DNA of 64,000 nt from Larkinella sp049445795 (GCF_049445795.1 NZ_JBMSDT010000011.1:214344-278343), one strand, 5' to 3'; shown: positions 44,952 to 52,127, numbered from the stretch's first letter. Translations and numbers: made by a program. Notes: generated by a model not told the origin, from the sequence alone.

Positions 44952-45806
44952 ATGAAACTATTTCGTTTTGGTGAGCCGGAAAACGAGCGCCCCGGTGTGA
45001 TGCTGCCTTCGGGGGCCAGTCTGGATGTATCGGCTTTCGGCCAGGATTACGACGAGGCTTTTTTCACCAACAATGGCGTGGAAAAACTGGCCCAGTGGCT
45101 GGAAACTAACCAGGGTAGTTGCCCGAGTGTGCCTGGCAACGTCCGGCGGGCGTCGTGCATCAAGCGGCCGTCCAAAATCGTCTGCGTGGGCCTGAACTAC
45201 GCCAAACACGCGGCCGAAACCAACGCGCCGGTGCCGGTCGAGCCGATCCTGTTTTTTAAATCGACCACGGCGCTGGTTGGTCCCGACGATAACGTGGTGA
45301 TTCCGAAAAAATCCGAAAAAACCGACTGGGAAGTCGAGCTGGCGATCATCATCGGCAAAAAAGCAACCTACGTTTCGAAAGACGAAGCATTTGAGTACAT
45401 CGCCGGGTACGCCGTGCACAACGACTACAGCGAGCGGGCGTTCCAACTCGAACGCGGTGGGCAGTGGGTAAAAGGCAAAAGCGCCGACACGTTTGCTCCG
45501 CTGGGGCCGTTTCTGGTCACGAAAGACGAGGTGCCAAACCCCAACAAACTGGGCCTGTGGCTGCGGCTGAACGGCGAGACGCTCCAGGATTCGAACACCG
45601 ACGACATGATTTTCGACGTTCCGACGCTCGTGAGCTACATCAGCCAGTTCATGACCCTGCTGCCGGGCGACGTCATCTCGACCGGCACGCCCGCCGGGGT
45701 CGGCATGGGCCTCAAACCGCAACGCTTCCTCCAGCCCGGCGACGTGGTCGAACTCGGCATCGAAGGCCTGGGCACCCAGAAGCAAACGGCCGTTTCTTAT
45801 AGTTAA
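44952..45806 (+). CDS. FAH-family hydrolase (candidate 2,4-diketo-3-deoxy-L-fuconate hydrolase)
   Basis: A 284-residue fumarylacetoacetate-hydrolase-fold enzyme. Family landmarks: K-I-V-C-V-G-L-N-Y-A-K-H-A, P-I-L-F-F-K-S, the metal site D-W-E-V-E-L-A, D-Y-S-E-R-A-F-Q, G-K-S-A-D-T-F-A-P-L-G-P and the C-terminal S-T-G-T-P-A-G-V-G. In the oxidative fucose pathway the family member splits 2,4-diketo-3-deoxyfuconate into pyruvate and lactate, and neighbouring lactonase, SDR and FucP genes support this. First gene of the 44.9-49.9 kb run. Its stop codon lies in the AT-rich repeat arm 45801-45833. Confidence 0.86.
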   Translation: MKLFRFGEPENERPGVMLPSGASLDVSAFGQDYDEAFFTNNGVEKLAQWLETNQGSCPSVPGNVRRASCIKRPSKIVCVGLNYAKHAAETNAPVPVEPILFFKSTTALVGPDDNVVIPKKSEKTDWEVELAIIIGKKATYVSKDEAFEYIAGYAVHNDYSERAFQLERGGQWVKGKSADTFAPLGPFLVTKDEVPNPNKLGLWLRLNGETLQDSNTDDMIFDVPTLVSYISQFMTLLPGDVISTGTPAGVGMGLKPQRFLQPGDVVELGIEGLGTQKQTAVSYS

Positions 45807-46247
45807 AAATTAAAAGTTAAAAATTAAAAGTAATGCAGTTGATCGCATGACAGACTCAAAGGAGAGTATTGTCCAGACAAAAGCGTTTGCTTTTGCCGTT
45901 CGTATTGTCAATCTATACAAATGGTTAATTGAGAACAAAGTGCCTGTTAAGATTGCGGAGCAATTATTAAAAAGCGGAACGTCAATCGGCGCGAATCTGG
46001 AAGAAGCTACAGGCGGTTATTCACGCAAGGAATTTGCGGCTAAAGTAGGAATTTCCTACAAGGAAGCGCGGGAAACCCGGTATTGGCTTCGCTTATTACA
46101 TGCCACAAACTACCTGACCGATCAAATGGCAACATCGATGCTGACTGATTGTGAAGAATTAATTCGCATTTTAGCCGCCATCCAGATCAGCTCCCAGAAG
46201 CCGACTGCGTAGCCTTACTTTTAATTTTTAACTTTTAATTTTTAACT
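45801..46247. mobile_element. Four-helix-bundle gene flanked by perfect 33-bp inverted repeats
   Basis: The arms 45801-45833 and 46215-46247 are exact reverse complements over 33 bp, each built of AAAATTA/AAAGTTA 7-nt words. They enclose one gene (45847-46212) and sit between two fucose-pathway genes. The left arm contains the FAH stop codon, and the right arm ends 4 nt before the lactonase ATG. No transposase is encoded; the unit has the shape of a passively mobilised cassette or MITE with cargo. No target-site duplication was identified by eye. Confidence 0.75.
45847..46212 (+). CDS. Four helix bundle protein (S23/23S rRNA-IVS family)
   Basis: A 121-residue protein of the four-helix-bundle family that is also encoded by intervening sequences in some 23S rRNA genes and resembles Avd of diversity-generating retroelements. 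Signature: S-G-T-S-I-G-A-N-L-E-E-A at about residues 48-59, then K-I-S-Y-K-E-A-R-E-T-R-Y-W-L-like positions near 75-90. It is small and basic enough to bind nucleic acid. No biochemical link to fucose. Its boundaries coincide with the flanking inverted repeats, which argues it arrived as a unit. Confidence 0.9.
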   Translation: MTDSKESIVQTKAFAFAVRIVNLYKWLIENKVPVKIAEQLLKSGTSIGANLEEATGGYSRKEFAAKVGISYKEARETRYWLRLLHATNYLTDQMATSMLTDCEELIRILAAIQISSQKPTA

Positions 46248-46251
46248 CTTT

Positions 46252-47076
46252 ATGACGATCGACGCGCATCAGCATTTCTGGTTTTATGATCCGGAGCGGG
46301 ATACGTGGATTACGGACGAGATGCAGCGCATCCGGCGGGATTTTCTGCCTGCCGATCTGGAACCGGTGTTGAACGCAAATGGCATCGACGGCTGCGTGGC
46401 CGTGCAGGCCGACCAGTCGGAAGCCGAGACGGTTTTTCTGCTGCAACTGGCTGAAGCGTATGAGTTTATCAAAGGCGTGGTGGGCTGGGTCGATCTGCGG
46501 TCAGAGAAACTCTATGATCGGCTGGAATACTTCTCGCAGTACGAAGAACTGAAAGGCTTCCGGCACGTCGTGCAGGCCGAACCGGAGGACTTTATGATGC
46601 AACCGGAGTTCATTCGCGGGGTCCGGCAACTGGCGGCTTTTGATTTTACGTACGATCTTCTGATTTATCCGAATCAGCTCAAAGCCGCTCTGCACCTGGT
46701 CCGAACGGTGCCGGAGGTGTCGTTCATCATCGACCATATCGCCAAACCGTACATCAAAGACCAGAAAATTACGACCTGGTCGAATTACATGACCGAGATT
46801 GCCAAACAACCAAACGTATATTGCAAAGTGTCGGGCATGGTGACGGAGGCCGACTGGCAACGCTGGAAACCGGACGATTTCCGGCCGTACCTCGACGTGG
46901 TGTTCGAGCATTTCGGACCCGATCGGCTGGTGTTCGGCTCCGACTGGCCGGTGTGTCTGGTCGCTGCGGAGTATGAGGCCATGAAAAGCATTGTCGAAGA
47001 GTACGTCAAGCCCTGGGGCGATGCCGCCTGGGCCAAATTCTTCGGTGAAAATGCCGTCAGGTTTTATAATCTTTAG
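46252..47076 (+). CDS. L-fuconolactonase-type amidohydrolase (COG3618)
   Basis: A 274-residue amidohydrolase_2 family TIM barrel. Metal site I-D-A-H-Q-H-F-W at residues 3-10, I-I-D-H-I-A-K-P near 160, and G-S-D-W-P-V at about 224-229 with the catalytic Asp. COG3618 contains characterised L-fucono-1,5-lactonases, which hydrolyse the lactone made by L-fucose dehydrogenase; length and context fit. Upstream is the four-helix-bundle cassette, downstream a REP doublet whose first base is the last base of this gene's TAG stop. Confidence 0.88.
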   Translation: MTIDAHQHFWFYDPERDTWITDEMQRIRRDFLPADLEPVLNANGIDGCVAVQADQSEAETVFLLQLAEAYEFIKGVVGWVDLRSEKLYDRLEYFSQYEELKGFRHVVQAEPEDFMMQPEFIRGVRQLAAFDFTYDLLIYPNQLKAALHLVRTVPEVSFIIDHIAKPYIKDQKITTWSNYMTEIAKQPNVYCKVSGMVTEADWQRWKPDDFRPYLDVVFEHFGPDRLVFGSDWPVCLVAAEYEAMKSIVEEYVKPWGDAAWAKFFGENAVRFYNL

Positions 47077-47267
47077 TACCCACGGACCGCCGGGCGGCCC
47101 CGTTTAGTCCGTGTTTTTTAGGACGCTGTTTGCAATTGGTTTACAATAAGGAGTGTGTAGTTTGTTAAGTTAGGGCGCTGATAAGTAAAGGCCTATTCTT
47201 AACAGTAAATAAATTAGCTACTTACATCATTTAGTATTGGAGAACACGGACTAAAGTCCGTGGGTAC
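47076..47267. repeat. REP-like doublet with a 15-bp GC insertion in one arm
   Basis: Second copy of the CACGGACT-TTAGTCCGTG family. The right arm (47245-47267) is intact; the left arm (47076-47113) is split after GTACCCACGGAC by the 15-nt CGCCGGGCGGCCCCG (47088-47102) and then resumes TTTAGTCCGTG. The arms enclose about 130 bp of AT-rich non-coding DNA. It exactly fills the gap between the lactonase stop and the SDR start (ATG 47272). Confidence 0.88.
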
Positions 47268-47271
47268 GGAT

Positions 47272-48054
47272 ATGAACCTTAATCTGAGAGAGAAAGTCGT
47301 TATTGTTACCGGTGGCGCCAAAGGGATTGGCGAAGGAATTTCAACCGTGCTGGCTGCCGAGGGTGCTATTCCGGTGATTGTGGGGCGCAACGAAGCCGAC
47401 AACCAGCGGGCGGTGGAAGCCATCACGGCGGCCGGTGGGCTGGCCTTTTCGGTCGTTGCCGAGCTGACCAAACCGGAAGAATGTAAAAAAGCCGTCGACC
47501 AGACGCTGGAGCGGTTTGGCCGCATCGACGGGCTGGTCAACAACGCAGGAGTGAACGACGGCGTCGGGCTGGAAAAAGGTGACTATGAACGGTTTATGCA
47601 GTCGCTGCACAAAAACATGATTCATTATTACCTGCTGGCGCATTATGCCCTGCCCGCCCTGAAGGAGTCGAAAGGTGCGATTGTGAACATTACCTCCAAA
47701 ACCGCCGAAACCGGTCAGGGCAACACCTCGGCCTACGCGGCTGCCAACGGCGGTCGGAACGCCCTGACGCGCGAATGGGCCGTCGAACTGCTGCCGTATC
47801 GTATCCGGGTCAATGCCGTGGTGGTGTCGGAATCCTGGACACCGTTGTACGAAAACTGGATCAAGACCTTCGACGATCCGCAGGCCAAGCTCGACAGCAT
47901 AGTGTCGAAAATACCGCTCGAAAAACGCATGACCACCCCGGAGGAAATTGCCAACATGGTGGTGTTTCTACTCTCGGATAAATCAAGCCACACGACCGGG
48001 CAGTTGATCTACGTCGACGGCGGTTATGTGCACCTCGACCGGGCGCTGACCTGA
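47272..48054 (+). CDS. SDR oxidoreductase (candidate L-fucose dehydrogenase) with Y-x3-N motif
   Basis: A 260-residue short-chain dehydrogenase. Cofactor motif T-G-G-A-K-G-I-G near residues 12-19 and N-N-A-G near 89. The active-site block is T-S-A-Y-A-A-A-N-G-G-R-N-A-L-T-R-E-W: the usual catalytic Lys of YxxxK is Asn159 (Tyr155 retained). A C-terminal Y-V-D-G-G-Y ending is normal. The position between fuconolactonase and FucP makes L-fucose dehydrogenase likely; 2-keto-3-deoxyfuconate dehydrogenase is the alternative. Start at 47272 is set by the repeat that ends 4 nt before it. Confidence 0.84.
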   Translation: MNLNLREKVVIVTGGAKGIGEGISTVLAAEGAIPVIVGRNEADNQRAVEAITAAGGLAFSVVAELTKPEECKKAVDQTLERFGRIDGLVNNAGVNDGVGLEKGDYERFMQSLHKNMIHYYLLAHYALPALKESKGAIVNITSKTAETGQGNTSAYAAANGGRNALTREWAVELLPYRIRVNAVVVSESWTPLYENWIKTFDDPQAKLDSIVSKIPLEKRMTTPEEIANMVVFLLSDKSSHTTGQLIYVDGGYVHLDRALT

Positions 48055-48063
48055 TTTACAACG

Positions 48064-48121
48064 GTTTACGGTTTATAGTATTCAGTAAACGGACTTTGAC
48101 TGTAAACTATAAACCGTAAAC
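48064..48121. repeat. Inverted repeat of CGGTTTA words
   Basis: GTTTACGGTTTATAGT at 48064-48079 pairs perfectly with ACTATAAACCGTAAAC at 48106-48121 (16 bp, 26-nt loop). The left arm repeats the 7-nt word CGGTTTA and the right arm continues CTCTAAAC. It begins 9 nt after the SDR stop and lies 47 nt before the fucP ATG. Confidence 0.8.
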
Positions 48122-48168
48122 TCTAAACTAGTTTGACAATCGAGTGATTTACTGAATCAATCCTTTTC

Positions 48169-49449
48169 ATGGCATCCGTACCCTCTTCGACCACCACGAC
48201 CCAGGCCACCGGCTCGGCGCGCAGCTACACGTTGGCGTTTGCCTTGGTGACGAGTTTGTTCTTTTTGTGGGCCTTCGTCCACAACCTGGAGCCGATTTTG
48301 ATTCCCCACCTCAAAAAAGCCTGCCGGTTGACCGATTTGCAGTCGGCGCTGATCGACTCGGCGGTGTATCTGGGCTATTTCCTGATGGCGCTTCCGGCGG
48401 GGTACGTGATGAAAAAGTACGGCTACCAGCGGGGCATCATCGCGGGTCTGGTGATGTATGCAGCCGGAGCCTTTCTGTTCGTGCCAGCCGCCGACACCCG
48501 GCTGTACGGTTTTTTCCTGGGCGCGTTGTTCATCATCGCGTCGGGTTGTGCGTTTCTGGAAACGGCAGCCAACCCGTACGTAACCATTCTGGGCGCGCCC
48601 GAAACCGCCACCACACGTCTGAATTTCAGCCAGTCGTTCAACGGTCTGGGGGCTTTTTTGGCCCCGTTGGTGGGTGGGCGCGTCATTTTGAGCGGCATTG
48701 AACACTCGGATGCCGAACTGGCCGCCATGTCGCCCGAACAACTTAACAGCTATTTGCAATACGAAGCGGATCAGGTCAAACTGCCATACATCGTCATCGG
48801 GGTCGTGGTGGTGGCCGTGGCGGCTCTGTTCATGTTTACCAAATTGCCCGACATCAGCGACGGAGAGAAAAAAGCGCCTTCGACCCTGGCTTCCGTCTGG
48901 CGGCACCGGCATTTGCGCTGGGGCGTTATTGCGCAGTTTTTTTACGTGGGAGCGCAGGTGTGCGTCACGAGTTTCTTCATTCGGTTTGCCAAGTTTTCGA
49001 GCAATGTTCCCGAAAAAACCGCTGCCGAATGGCTGGGCTGGGCCATGCTGGGCTTCCTGATCGGCCGGTTTATCGGCACCTACCTTTCGCGCTTCGTAGC
49101 GGCCAACCGACTACTGACGATCTACTCGCTGATCAGCGCGGGCCTGCTGGCCGTTGCTATGACGATGCAATCGAGCATTGCGGTCTGGGCCATTTTTGCC
49201 GTACCGTTTTTTGAGTCGATCATGTTTGCCACCATTTTCTCATTGGGAATCAACCGGTTAGGAAACGATACCGAACTGGGCTCCTCACTGCTCGTGATGG
49301 CGATTGCCGGGGGCGCGTTATTCCCGGTTTTGATGGGCTACATTTCCGACCAGAGCAACATCAAACTCGCCTACATCGTCCCGCTGCTCTGCTTCCTCGT
49401 CGTCGCCTACTACGGCTGGCGGGCGTACAAACCGGAAACCAATGAGTGA
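48169..49449 (+). CDS. fucP: L-fucose:H+ symporter (FucP-type MFS permease)
   Basis: A 426-residue, 12-TM inner-membrane symporter of the FHS family. Matches to FucP run throughout: T-S-L-F-F-L-W-A-F-V, Y-L-G-Y-F-L-M-A-L-P-A-G, L-E-T-A-A-N-P-Y-V-T near residue 130 (contains the key Glu) and R-L-N-F-S-Q-S-F-N-G. At the position of E. coli Asp46 (N-D-I-L-L-P) this protein has Pro42 with Glu41 just before (L-E-P-I-L-I-P), so the proton-coupling acid appears shifted by one residue, as in many Bacteroidota homologues. Its last two codons and stop (N-E-stop) are the first 9 nt of the octamer repeat. Confidence 0.93.
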   Translation: MASVPSSTTTTQATGSARSYTLAFALVTSLFFLWAFVHNLEPILIPHLKKACRLTDLQSALIDSAVYLGYFLMALPAGYVMKKYGYQRGIIAGLVMYAAGAFLFVPAADTRLYGFFLGALFIIASGCAFLETAANPYVTILGAPETATTRLNFSQSFNGLGAFLAPLVGGRVILSGIEHSDAELAAMSPEQLNSYLQYEADQVKLPYIVIGVVVVAVAALFMFTKLPDISDGEKKAPSTLASVWRHRHLRWGVIAQFFYVGAQVCVTSFFIRFAKFSSNVPEKTAAEWLGWAMLGFLIGRFIGTYLSRFVAANRLLTIYSLISAGLLAVAMTMQSSIAVWAIFAVPFFESIMFATIFSLGINRLGNDTELGSSLLVMAIAGGALFPVLMGYISDQSNIKLAYIVPLLCFLVVAYYGWRAYKPETNE

Positions 49450-49533
49450 ATGAGTGATTGAGTGATTGAGTGAATAGCTTCGCCATTTTCTGCTTCCAGC
49501 GGAGCTATTCACTCAATCACTCATTCGCTCATT
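49441..49533. repeat. Octamer-word inverted repeat (GAGTGATT family)
   Basis: The left arm 49441-49484 is tandem 8-nt words (GAGTGAAT, GAGTGATT, GAGTGATT, GAGTGAAT) ending AGCTTCG; the right arm 49501-49533 is the inverse with one octamer fewer. It shares the GAATAGCTTCGC core with 22457-22544 and lies between fucP and the mutarotase gene, overlapping the fucP stop. Confidence 0.9.
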
Positions 49534-49548
49534 AAAAAATTAAACAAT

Positions 49549-49875
49549 ATGCGTTACTGTTTTGCCCTTGATTTGAAAGACGATCCGGCGCTGATTACTG
49601 AGTACGAACAATACCACGAGAAGATCTGGCCGGAGATTGAAGCGAGCATCCAGTCGGCGGGAATTACGGACATGGAAATTTACCGCATCGGAAACCGCCT
49701 GTTCATGATCATGGAGACCGATGCGTCGTTTTCGTTCGAGCGAAAAGCAGTAATGGATGCCGAAAACCCGACGGTACAGAAATGGGAAACCCTGATGTGG
49801 ACCTACCAGCAGGCGCTGCCGATGGCAAAACCGGGTGAAAAGTGGTTGCCACTGAACCGAATTTTCAAGCTTTGA
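49549..49875 (+). CDS. L-fucose/L-rhamnose mutarotase (RhaM-type)
   Basis: A 108-residue dimeric ferredoxin-like mutarotase that interconverts alpha and beta anomers of a 6-deoxy sugar. Family motifs: F-A-L-D-L-K-D-D, Y-H-x-K-I-W-P-E-I (here Y-H-E-K-I-W-P-E-I), I-T-D-M-E-I-Y-R-I-G-N-R-L-F and the C-terminal W-L-P-L-N-R-I-F-K-L. In this neighbourhood fucose is the obvious substrate. It overlaps no other real gene; an endonuclease-fold gene begins 63 nt downstream. Confidence 0.93.
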   Translation: MRYCFALDLKDDPALITEYEQYHEKIWPEIEASIQSAGITDMEIYRIGNRLFMIMETDASFSFERKAVMDAENPTVQKWETLMWTYQQALPMAKPGEKWLPLNRIFKL

Positions 49876-49937
49876 CCGTTGCCAGAGATAGAAGCGGGCA
49901 TTTGTGCGTACTTTTGACGAAACCAACCGTTCACCGT

Positions 49938-50723
49938 ATGCGTACAATCGGTCTGTTTCTGGCTGTTTTTCTGAGTGGGTTTTTCCGGGAAACGACTGCC
50001 CAATCAACCCTCACGGTTTTAACCTATAACATCCACCACGGCACCAATGAAAAGGAGCATAATACCATCGTACAAATTGGTCGGCTGATTCGGGAATACA
50101 ATCCGGATCTGATCGCCTTGCAGGAGGTTGACAGCGTCACGACCCGCAGCCGGAAGGCGGATCACCTGAGCCAACTGGCCCGGCTGACCTCCATGCACCC
50201 GCTTTTTGCCAAATCCATCGATTTTCAGGGCGGTAAGTACGGGATAGCGGTGCTCTCAAAATACCCTATCATTGCCAGTCAGCGCATGGAGTTGCCCAAT
50301 CCGGACAAAACCGAACAGCGGGTTTTGCAGTGTGCCTACGTGGAATTACCGAATGAAAAAACGATCCGGTTTTGCAATTCGCACCTCGACCACCAGTCGC
50401 CCCTGAACCGGAGCCTGCAACTGGCGTTTATCAATACGGTGCTCGAAAACAGCATTCAGCCGGTAGTCTGGTGTGGTGATTTGAACACCGATCCGGATGA
50501 TCCGGAGATTGAAAAGTTGATGGGCCGTTGGGTCGATGCCGGGAAAGATTCGCGGACACCGACACTGGTCGGTTCCGGGGCGCGGATCGATTACATCCTG
50601 ACTCTGAAACAGAGCGAACTGCAACTGGTGCGGTACCGGGTGCTGAATGTACCAAAGTATTCCGATCATTTGCCGGTTTTGGCGACGTATCGGTTCCGAA
50701 AACCCAAAAAAACGGGGCGGTGA
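49938..50723 (+). CDS. Secreted endonuclease/exonuclease/phosphatase (EEP) family protein
   Basis: A 261-residue exported metal-dependent phosphodiesterase or phosphatase. Signal peptide M-R-T-I-G-L-F-L-A-V-F ending T-T-A-Q. EEP catalytic blocks in order: L-T-Y-N-I-H-H-G, A-L-Q-E-V-D, N-S-H-L-D-H, W-C-G-D-L-N-T and S-D-H-L-P-V. The ATG at 49938 gives the signal peptide; the upstream in-frame start lies inside the mutarotase gene. Substrate unknown. Confidence 0.88.
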   Translation: MRTIGLFLAVFLSGFFRETTAQSTLTVLTYNIHHGTNEKEHNTIVQIGRLIREYNPDLIALQEVDSVTTRSRKADHLSQLARLTSMHPLFAKSIDFQGGKYGIAVLSKYPIIASQRMELPNPDKTEQRVLQCAYVELPNEKTIRFCNSHLDHQSPLNRSLQLAFINTVLENSIQPVVWCGDLNTDPDDPEIEKLMGRWVDAGKDSRTPTLVGSGARIDYILTLKQSELQLVRYRVLNVPKYSDHLPVLATYRFRKPKKTGR

Positions 50724-50798
50724 TGGTTAGTTGTGAGCGGGTAAACTCCTCTTTTCACTAGGATCATCGACTGCCCGATGAAAACTGCTCACTAAAGA

Positions 50799-51536
50799 AT
50801 GAAAGTTGCTTTATTTCTGCCGTGTTACGTCGACCAGTTTTACCCCAAAGTCGGAATTGCCACCCTGGAATTGCTCGAAAAACTGGGCTGCACCGTGACG
50901 TATCCGCTCAACCAGACCTGTTGCGGCCAACCCATGGCCAACTCCGGTTTTGAGCACCTGGCGCACGATTGTAACGAGCTGTTTGTGAATAACTTTGGCG
51001 ATCAGTACGACGCCATTGTCTGCCCGTCCGGGAGCTGTGCGCTGCACATCAAGCTGCACCTGCATTCGGACAAGCGCGAAGCCGACGCGACCTACATCCG
51101 CGACCACGTTTACGAACTGACTGAATTCCTGACCGATGTGCTGAAGGTGGAGGACTTACCAGCCCGGTTTCCGCACAAGGTCGGATTGCACCAGAGTTGC
51201 CACGGGCAGCGCGGGTTGCACTTGTCGCAGATGTCGGAACTGGTGGCGGCTCCGTTTTCAAAACCGGAAAAGCTCCTGAACATGGTCGATGAACTGGAAC
51301 TGATCACGCTCGACCGGAAGGATGAGTGCTGCGGGTTTGGCGGTACGTTCTGCGTGTTTGAAGAAGCGGTTTCGGCCCGGATGGGCGTTGACCGCGTCGA
51401 GGATCACGTCCGGAACGGGGCCGAGGTGCTGACGGGGGGCGATATGTCATGTCTGATGCACCTGGAGGGCATTGTCCGGCGGCAAAAACTGCCCGTGAAG
51501 GTGATGCACATTGCGGAAATCCTGAATCAGGTCTAA
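50799..51536 (+). CDS. lutA: L-lactate utilisation protein LutA/LldE (CCG-motif Fe-S protein)
   Basis: A 245-residue subunit of the LutABC L-lactate oxidase system, which turns L-lactate into pyruvate. Two CCG domains: N-Q-T-C-C-G-Q-P-M at about residue 43 and D-E-C-C-G-F-G-G-T-F-C near 180, with H-Q-S-C-H-G before the second. These Cys residues ligate Fe-S clusters. It is separated from lutB by four unrelated small genes (51618-53048), an uncommon layout because lutA and lutB are normally adjacent. Placement after the fucose genes fits lactate as a fucose breakdown product. Confidence 0.93.
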   Translation: MKVALFLPCYVDQFYPKVGIATLELLEKLGCTVTYPLNQTCCGQPMANSGFEHLAHDCNELFVNNFGDQYDAIVCPSGSCALHIKLHLHSDKREADATYIRDHVYELTEFLTDVLKVEDLPARFPHKVGLHQSCHGQRGLHLSQMSELVAAPFSKPEKLLNMVDELELITLDRKDECCGFGGTFCVFEEAVSARMGVDRVEDHVRNGAEVLTGGDMSCLMHLEGIVRRQKLPVKVMHIAEILNQV

Positions 51537-51564
51537 CCGCCTAAAAAATAGTTGTACGGTTTTC

Positions 51565-51595
51565 TTGACTATATGTAAAGCTAGTTTTACATTTG
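51565..51595 (+). promoter_or_regulatory. Promoter of the membrane protein-XRE module
   Basis: TTG at 51565-51567 (within TTGACT) and TACATTTG at 51588-51595 with a 20-nt spacer: the best Bacteroidota-type promoter in the window. The expected transcript start is near 51602, 16 nt before the ATG. It shows that the small-gene module can be expressed independently of lutA. Confidence 0.65.
51573..51592. promoter_or_regulatory. Candidate XRE operator
   Basis: A 7-bp inverted repeat ATGTAAA-GCTAGT-TTTACAT sits in the promoter spacer and overlaps the -7 element. Bound repressor would block polymerase; the XRE protein encoded at 52124 is the natural candidate, giving autorepression. Confidence 0.55.
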
Positions 51596-51617
51596 GACAA
51601 CTAAACTTTATACGACT

Positions 51618-52127
51618 ATGAAAACACATTGGTTATTTCCGCATCATTACCGGCTAATCGGCTGGCTGTTGTTTATTCCGTCGGCGGTTTTGGGCCTGGC
51701 GACGATGTATGGCGAGTTCATTTTTGAATTTCTCACCTTTAATTTCAAGGTTCCGAAGGCGGATGCGGGGTTTATGAGTAAATTCTTTTGGTGGTTGACG
51801 GGTGGAGGTGATTTTTTAACCAATTCCCAGAATTCAATCAATTTAACGGACGAAATAGCCGCGATTGGGGTCATCATTGGGCTGTTGTTGGTAGCGTTTT
51901 CAAAAGAGAAAGTAGAAGATGAAATGATCAGCCGATTACGGCTGGAAGCTTTGCAGTGGGCGGTTTACATCAATTACATCGTGCTGGGAGCGTTAATCCT
52001 GTTGGTTCACGGTGGCCTTTTCTGGAATGTAATGATTTACAATATGTTCACGGTTTTGCTCGTATTCATCATCCGGTTTCGGCTGGCCATTCGGCGGAAT
52101 GAACGTACGGTGATGATGGCGTTATGA
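51618..52127 (+). CDS. Hypothetical 4-TM membrane protein paired with an XRE regulator
   Basis: A 169-residue inner-membrane protein with four hydrophobic segments at about residues 13-33, 80-95, 115-135 and 137-155. A conserved-looking cytoplasmic stretch F-S-K-E-K-V-E-D-E-M-I-S-R-L-R follows TM2. Pairs of this kind (small membrane protein plus 65-70 residue XRE protein, overlapping genes) are widespread in Bacteroidota and Firmicutes; the function is unknown to me. Its stop overlaps the next start (ATGA at 52124). Confidence 0.75.
   Translation: MKTHWLFPHHYRLIGWLLFIPSAVLGLATMYGEFIFEFLTFNFKVPKADAGFMSKFFWWLTGGGDFLTNSQNSINLTDEIAAIGVIIGLLLVAFSKEKVEDEMISRLRLEALQWAVYINYIVLGALILLVHGGLFWNVMIYNMFTVLLVFIIRFRLAIRRNERTVMMAL

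Noticed and set aside
40275..49875. Classical FucI/FucK/FucA phosphorylating fucose pathway
   Set aside because: None of the isomerase, kinase or aldolase genes is present; the lactonase, SDR and FAH genes point to the oxidative route.
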